Position numbers and translations under genes: made by a program. A stretch of 64,000 nucleotides of DNA from an uncultured Aequorivita sp. (GTDB lineage: Bacteria > Bacteroidota > Bacteroidia > Flavobacteriales > Flavobacteriaceae): assembly GCA_937125455.1 (NCBI GenBank), contig CAKZLK010000043.1, positions 372,001 to 436,000 on the forward strand, in the 5' to 3' direction. This document shows positions 60,970 through 64,000 of this stretch, piece by piece (within the stretch, counting starts at the first letter, position 1; the number at the start of each line of letters is the position of its first letter). Below the pieces are notes generated by a model. That model was not told the DNA's origin. It saw nothing but the letters and a program-made list of their open reading frames with translations, and made no database searches.

Positions 60970-62367
60970 TTATTTATATAGATTATAAGACGGCATCCTA
61001 AGGGTATCTTTAGGTTTGTAAAAAAATATTTTTATTTTTTTTAAAGTACTTTCTGTTATTTTAGTTTTAAATCGTTCAATTAAAATATTAGATTTTCCAG
61101 TATCTATTCTGCTATCTTTATCTAATTTAATATAAATATTATCAGCCTTAAGATGTTTTTCTTTAGAATGATCTGATAGTAATGTACTGTCTTTTGGATA
61201 AAAGTTCAAAACAAGTTGATAGTTTTTAAGAAAAGACGGTATACTGTCGAACTCAAGTTTTATAAATTTATCTTCACCCTCGGTTAAGTTAAAGGAATAA
61301 TCTATAAGGTTAAAATATTTAAAATGGTACGGATCGTTACTCTTTTTTTCAATTTTATACCATGCCGAAAGACTGTCAACAAATCTATGAGTAACCTGAT
61401 TACTGCCTAAAAAAGTTAAGTGTGATGCGTTAAAAAAAGCTCTATTGTCTAGAGTATAATTCTTTCTGTTCTCGTTCAAATTCAAGAACTTAATGTTGTC
61501 ATAACGCTTAATAAGGTTGTCTATAAAAGTTTTATTAAAATCTTGAGCACGCAATTTTAATGAATTGATTAAAATAACTTCTGTCTTTTTAGATTTTGCT
61601 CTTTCAATAAACTGAATCATTAATTTTTTTAAATCCTCATTCCATAAAACATTTATACCCTTTTTTGATAATGGAGGTTTTTTAAATTCTTTAAGAAAAA
61701 TGCTATCAGCCAAAGCTCTTTTTCGATAATCGTATGCAAAATATCCATCTTCGGAAAACAAAGCTCCACTAAAATGATGATATTCTGGTTCTTTAGAGCC
61801 AATACTATATTCCCCAAATTTGTTTAACCGAAATAATCTACCTAACTTCTTTGAAACTGAAGCCAGATAATATTCGTTATATGTCCATTTTGGAAAATAA
61901 TTGTTGATTGCACATAATTTATGGAATGAAAAAGGAATTTCTTGAAGCGCTAGCGTTTGAAAATACCAAGATTTTTCCTTTGTTTTCGGAGGTCTTAAAA
62001 GACTATTATCTGAAACATCCAAGACAACATATTTAAAATTATTTTCTTTTATAACTCTATTTGCTATAATCAAGGAAGTTTCCAATACCTGACTGGCAGA
62101 ATTAACATGGATAGCACGAAGGCCCAATTCATTTTTAATAATCGTGGGATCATAAGCTGTATAAACATAAGAGTTCCCGAAAAAAGCTATATCGAATTGG
62201 TTATTATTTTCTTTCTTTAACCTATTAATTTCAAAAACGAACCGCTTATCTGTATCAATATCGGGTGCATAGGGTATTAAAGCTCCAAAAATAATTACCC
62301 CAAGTAATAAAATAAAAATGCTAAGTTTAAAACTGAAAGTAAATAAACTGTTGTTGCTCGCCGCCAT
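60970..62367 (-). CDS. SGNH-like membrane protein, copy 2
   Basis: 465-aa paralogue of the downstream gene with the same order: N-terminal helix (FSFKLSIFILLLGVIIFGALIPYAP, about 11-35), FFGNSYVYTAYDPTII (Ser66), AIHVNSASQVLETS, and AFFNASHLTFLGSNQVTHRFVDSLSAWYKI (His316, Asn313 in place of the usual Asp). Overlaps the MBOAT gene by 41 bases with no later start codon, so translation must start within the MBOAT frame. Confidence 0.65.
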   Translation of the reverse strand: MAASNNSLFTFSFKLSIFILLLGVIIFGALIPYAPDIDTDKRFVFEINRLKKENNNQFDIAFFGNSYVYTAYDPTIIKNELGLRAIHVNSASQVLETSLIIANRVIKENNFKYVVLDVSDNSLLRPPKTKEKSWYFQTLALQEIPFSFHKLCAINNYFPKWTYNEYYLASVSKKLGRLFRLNKFGEYSIGSKEPEYHHFSGALFSEDGYFAYDYRKRALADSIFLKEFKKPPLSKKGINVLWNEDLKKLMIQFIERAKSKKTEVILINSLKLRAQDFNKTFIDNLIKRYDNIKFLNLNENRKNYTLDNRAFFNASHLTFLGSNQVTHRFVDSLSAWYKIEKKSNDPYHFKYFNLIDYSFNLTEGEDKFIKLEFDSIPSFLKNYQLVLNFYPKDSTLLSDHSKEKHLKADNIYIKLDKDSRIDTGKSNILIERFKTKITESTLKKIKIFFYKPKDTLRMPSYNLYK

Positions 62368-63784
62368 AGGCTCCGAAAATTAAAGTGATTAAAATTAAAA
62401 TTAAATATACTGACCATCTAAAGACAATATGTTGCTTCAGTAATAATGAAATGGGATTGGCAACAAAGGAGTTGTAATATTCTACCAAGAGCATGATGCC
62501 AATAAAAAACACGCTTAGCCATATTTGGCCAGAAGTCAATCCCAATTTATATAGTTCGCCGTTAAATACCCGGGCCATGTCCCAATTAAACAAGTTCTTT
62601 ATAACAATCAAAGAATCTGAAAACGTATCTGCCCTAAAGAAAATCCATAAAAAAGTAACCAAAGTAAAAGTGAATATTCCCCTAAAAAGTTTGATGCTTA
62701 AAGAAGTATCTCTTTTAATTGAAAAAAACCAAGAGGTGCGTTTATAATATATCTTTTCAAGTACAATTATTATCCCGTGCATCGCTCCCCAAATAACAAA
62801 ATTCATAGATGCTCCATGCCAGAGCCCACTAACTAGAAAAACGAAAAACAAATTCCAATAAGTTCTATTTTTTCCTTTACGGCTTCCCCCTAAAGGAATA
62901 TAAAGATAATCCCTAAACCATGTAGAAAGCGAAATATGCCACCTTCTCCAAAATTCAGTAATGTTTTTTGAAAAATAAGGGCTGTCAAAATTCTTCATAA
63001 GATCTACGCCCATTAATCTGGCAACCCCTCTAGCTATGTCTGTATAGGCTGAGAAATCACAAAAAATTTGAAATGAAAATAGGAGTACGGCAGCAAAGGT
63101 TTCAATTCCTGTATATTTTCCAGGATCATCATAAACTGTATTTACTAAAACCGCAATTCTATCTGCAATTACAATTTTCTTAAAAAATCCCCATAAAATC
63201 AGTAATATTCCAGATCTTAAATTTTCATATTTAAGTTGCGAAAAATTCCGAAGTTGCGGCAATAAATGCTTAGACCGTTCAATAGGCCCAGCCACCAATT
63301 GAGGGAAATAAGAAACAAATAGCGCATAGATCCCGATGTTTCGTTCAGGTTCTATTTCCTTTCTGTACACATCCATTGTATAGCTCAATGCCTGGAAGGT
63401 ATAAAATGAGATTCCCACAGGTAGTAAAATATCAAGAACAGGAGCGTCAATATGCATTCCAATCTTATCAAAAACCTTAGCGAAGGTTTCAGAAAAGAAA
63501 TTGAAGTATTTGTAGAAAAATAATATTGATAAATTAACAATGAAGCTAATGGCTACAATCATTTTTTTTCCATTTACAGTTTTCATTTTGTAAATAAAAA
63601 GACCGCTTAAATAGGTTATTAACGTTGAGAAAGCAATCAACAGCGCATAGGTTGCGTTCCAGCTCATGTAAAAATAATAGCTGGCTATTAACAGTAAAAC
63701 CCACCTATATCTCTTTGGTGTTATTACATACAGAAAAAGAACAATTGGAAGGAAAATTAAAAACGAAATTGAATTGAAAAGCAT
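62327..63784 (-). CDS. MBOAT-family O-acyltransferase (AlgI/DltB-like)
   Basis: 485-aa membrane-bound acyltransferase with about 10-12 helices. The family core is clear: ITEFWRRWHISLSTWFRDYLYIPLGGSRKG (His283 region) and VSGLWHGASMNFVIWGAMHG (conserved catalytic His323), as well as GPIERSKHLLPQL. Moves acyl groups across the membrane to an extracytoplasmic partner; in glycan loci it acetylates sugars. Followed by two tandem SGNH-like partner genes, the first overlapping by 41 bases. Confidence 0.9.
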   Translation of the reverse strand: MLFNSISFLIFLPIVLFLYVITPKRYRWVLLLIASYYFYMSWNATYALLIAFSTLITYLSGLFIYKMKTVNGKKMIVAISFIVNLSILFFYKYFNFFSETFAKVFDKIGMHIDAPVLDILLPVGISFYTFQALSYTMDVYRKEIEPERNIGIYALFVSYFPQLVAGPIERSKHLLPQLRNFSQLKYENLRSGILLILWGFFKKIVIADRIAVLVNTVYDDPGKYTGIETFAAVLLFSFQIFCDFSAYTDIARGVARLMGVDLMKNFDSPYFSKNITEFWRRWHISLSTWFRDYLYIPLGGSRKGKNRTYWNLFFVFLVSGLWHGASMNFVIWGAMHGIIIVLEKIYYKRTSWFFSIKRDTSLSIKLFRGIFTFTLVTFLWIFFRADTFSDSLIVIKNLFNWDMARVFNGELYKLGLTSGQIWLSVFFIGIMLLVEYYNSFVANPISLLLKQHIVFRWSVYLILILITLIFGAYGGEQQQFIYFQF

Positions 63785-63798
63785 GATTTAAAATTATT

Positions 63799-64000
63799 TT
63801 ACTTCTTATTTAAAAATATACTTCTTATTTCCTGAAAATGTAGTTTTGGAATTACGGCCTTAGAAAATTCCAATAGCGAGGCCCCAGTCATCCGTTTTAC
63901 CAAAAGCCACCAATTGGGTACAAAAAGTGCAACAATACCCGCAACCATTGCATAAGCTACTGCTTCCGCTGAAAATTGGGTGCCTATAAAAATAAAAGCT
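63799..64000 (-). CDS. C-terminal fragment of a polysaccharide flippase-like membrane protein
   Basis: Only the last 66 or so residues are in the window (ATG lies beyond 64000). The tail has two hydrophobic segments (FIFIGTQFSAEAVAYAMVAGI and VALFVPNWWLLV) and a basic C-terminus, like the ends of Wzx/oligosaccharide flippases. Stop at 63799-63801. Situated right upstream of the MBOAT gene on the same strand. Identification depends on context. Confidence 0.5.
   Translation of the reverse strand, partial: AFIFIGTQFSAEAVAYAMVAGIVALFVPNWWLLVKRMTGASLLEFSKAVIPKLHFQEIRSIFLNKK

Overview
The window is a stretch of chromosome from a member of the Bacteroidota, most likely a marine-type Flavobacteriaceae. 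The evidence is low GC with A/T-rich spacers, few clear Shine-Dalgarno sites, several TAnnTTTG -7 promoter elements, an ATP synthase cluster that lacks the beta and epsilon genes, a SprE/PorW type IX secretion lipoprotein, and lineage-typical families (DUF6427, DUF6341, DUF6168, DUF4254). I see no tRNA, rRNA or CRISPR array, and no transposase. Apart from the 14.6-15.15 kb element, no gap between genes exceeds about 200 bases.

Layout. 1-10.7 kb: metG (runs off the left edge), an LD-carboxypeptidase, a YraN-like protein, the cysE-cysM pair, a membrane-anchored XRE regulator, mfd and a CxxxxC flavin disulfide reductase. 10.7-17.8 kb: a TspO-like membrane protein, then the ligase-associated DNA-repair quartet (MBL exonuclease, ATP-dependent ligase, Lhr-like helicase, PdeM phosphoesterase). 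Between ligase and helicase sits a ~0.5 kb element: a DUF559 nuclease gene with an in-frame stop, bounded by two related, oppositely oriented double-hairpin repeats. 17.9-27.7 kb: a TerB-like protein, fbp, a GNAT, aspartate kinase, an OlsF-like bifunctional acyltransferase, DUF5995, DoxX, two VOC proteins, a 2-hydroxyacid dehydrogenase, a cupin, a lipoprotein and a small beta-barrel.

27.7-36.7 kb is one minus-strand block: sprE, a bactofilin, AtpZ/AtpI, DUF6168, then atpB-E-F-H-A-G ending in a strong terminator. An intercistronic hairpin between atpE and atpF pairs fully (with G-U) only in the transcribed strand. 36.9-43.9 kb: a ferredoxin-reductase fusion, a GT9 heptosyltransferase, DUF4254, a compact restriction-modification pair translationally coupled to DUF6427, DUF6341 and purD.

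43.98-64 kb is a surface-polysaccharide locus. It holds a PaaK/CapK-like adenylate-forming protein, several glycosyltransferases, an initiating polyprenyl sugar-phosphate transferase, Ugd plus a UDP-glucuronate decarboxylase (UDP-glucose to UDP-glucuronate to UDP-xylose), a WecG/TagA/CpsF transferase, three Wzy/WaaL-like multi-pass proteins, two embedded lipoproteins (IPT/TIG and FN3), an MBOAT acyltransferase with two tandem SGNH-like partners, and the tail of a probable flippase at the right edge. The right part (about 56-64 kb) looks more A/T-rich than the housekeeping half, as is usual for exchangeable polysaccharide loci.

The best candidates for something undescribed are the DUF559 double-hairpin element, the duplicated MBOAT partners in which the usual DxxH is NxxH, the coupled DUF6427/R-M arrangement, and the strand-specific hairpin behind atpE.
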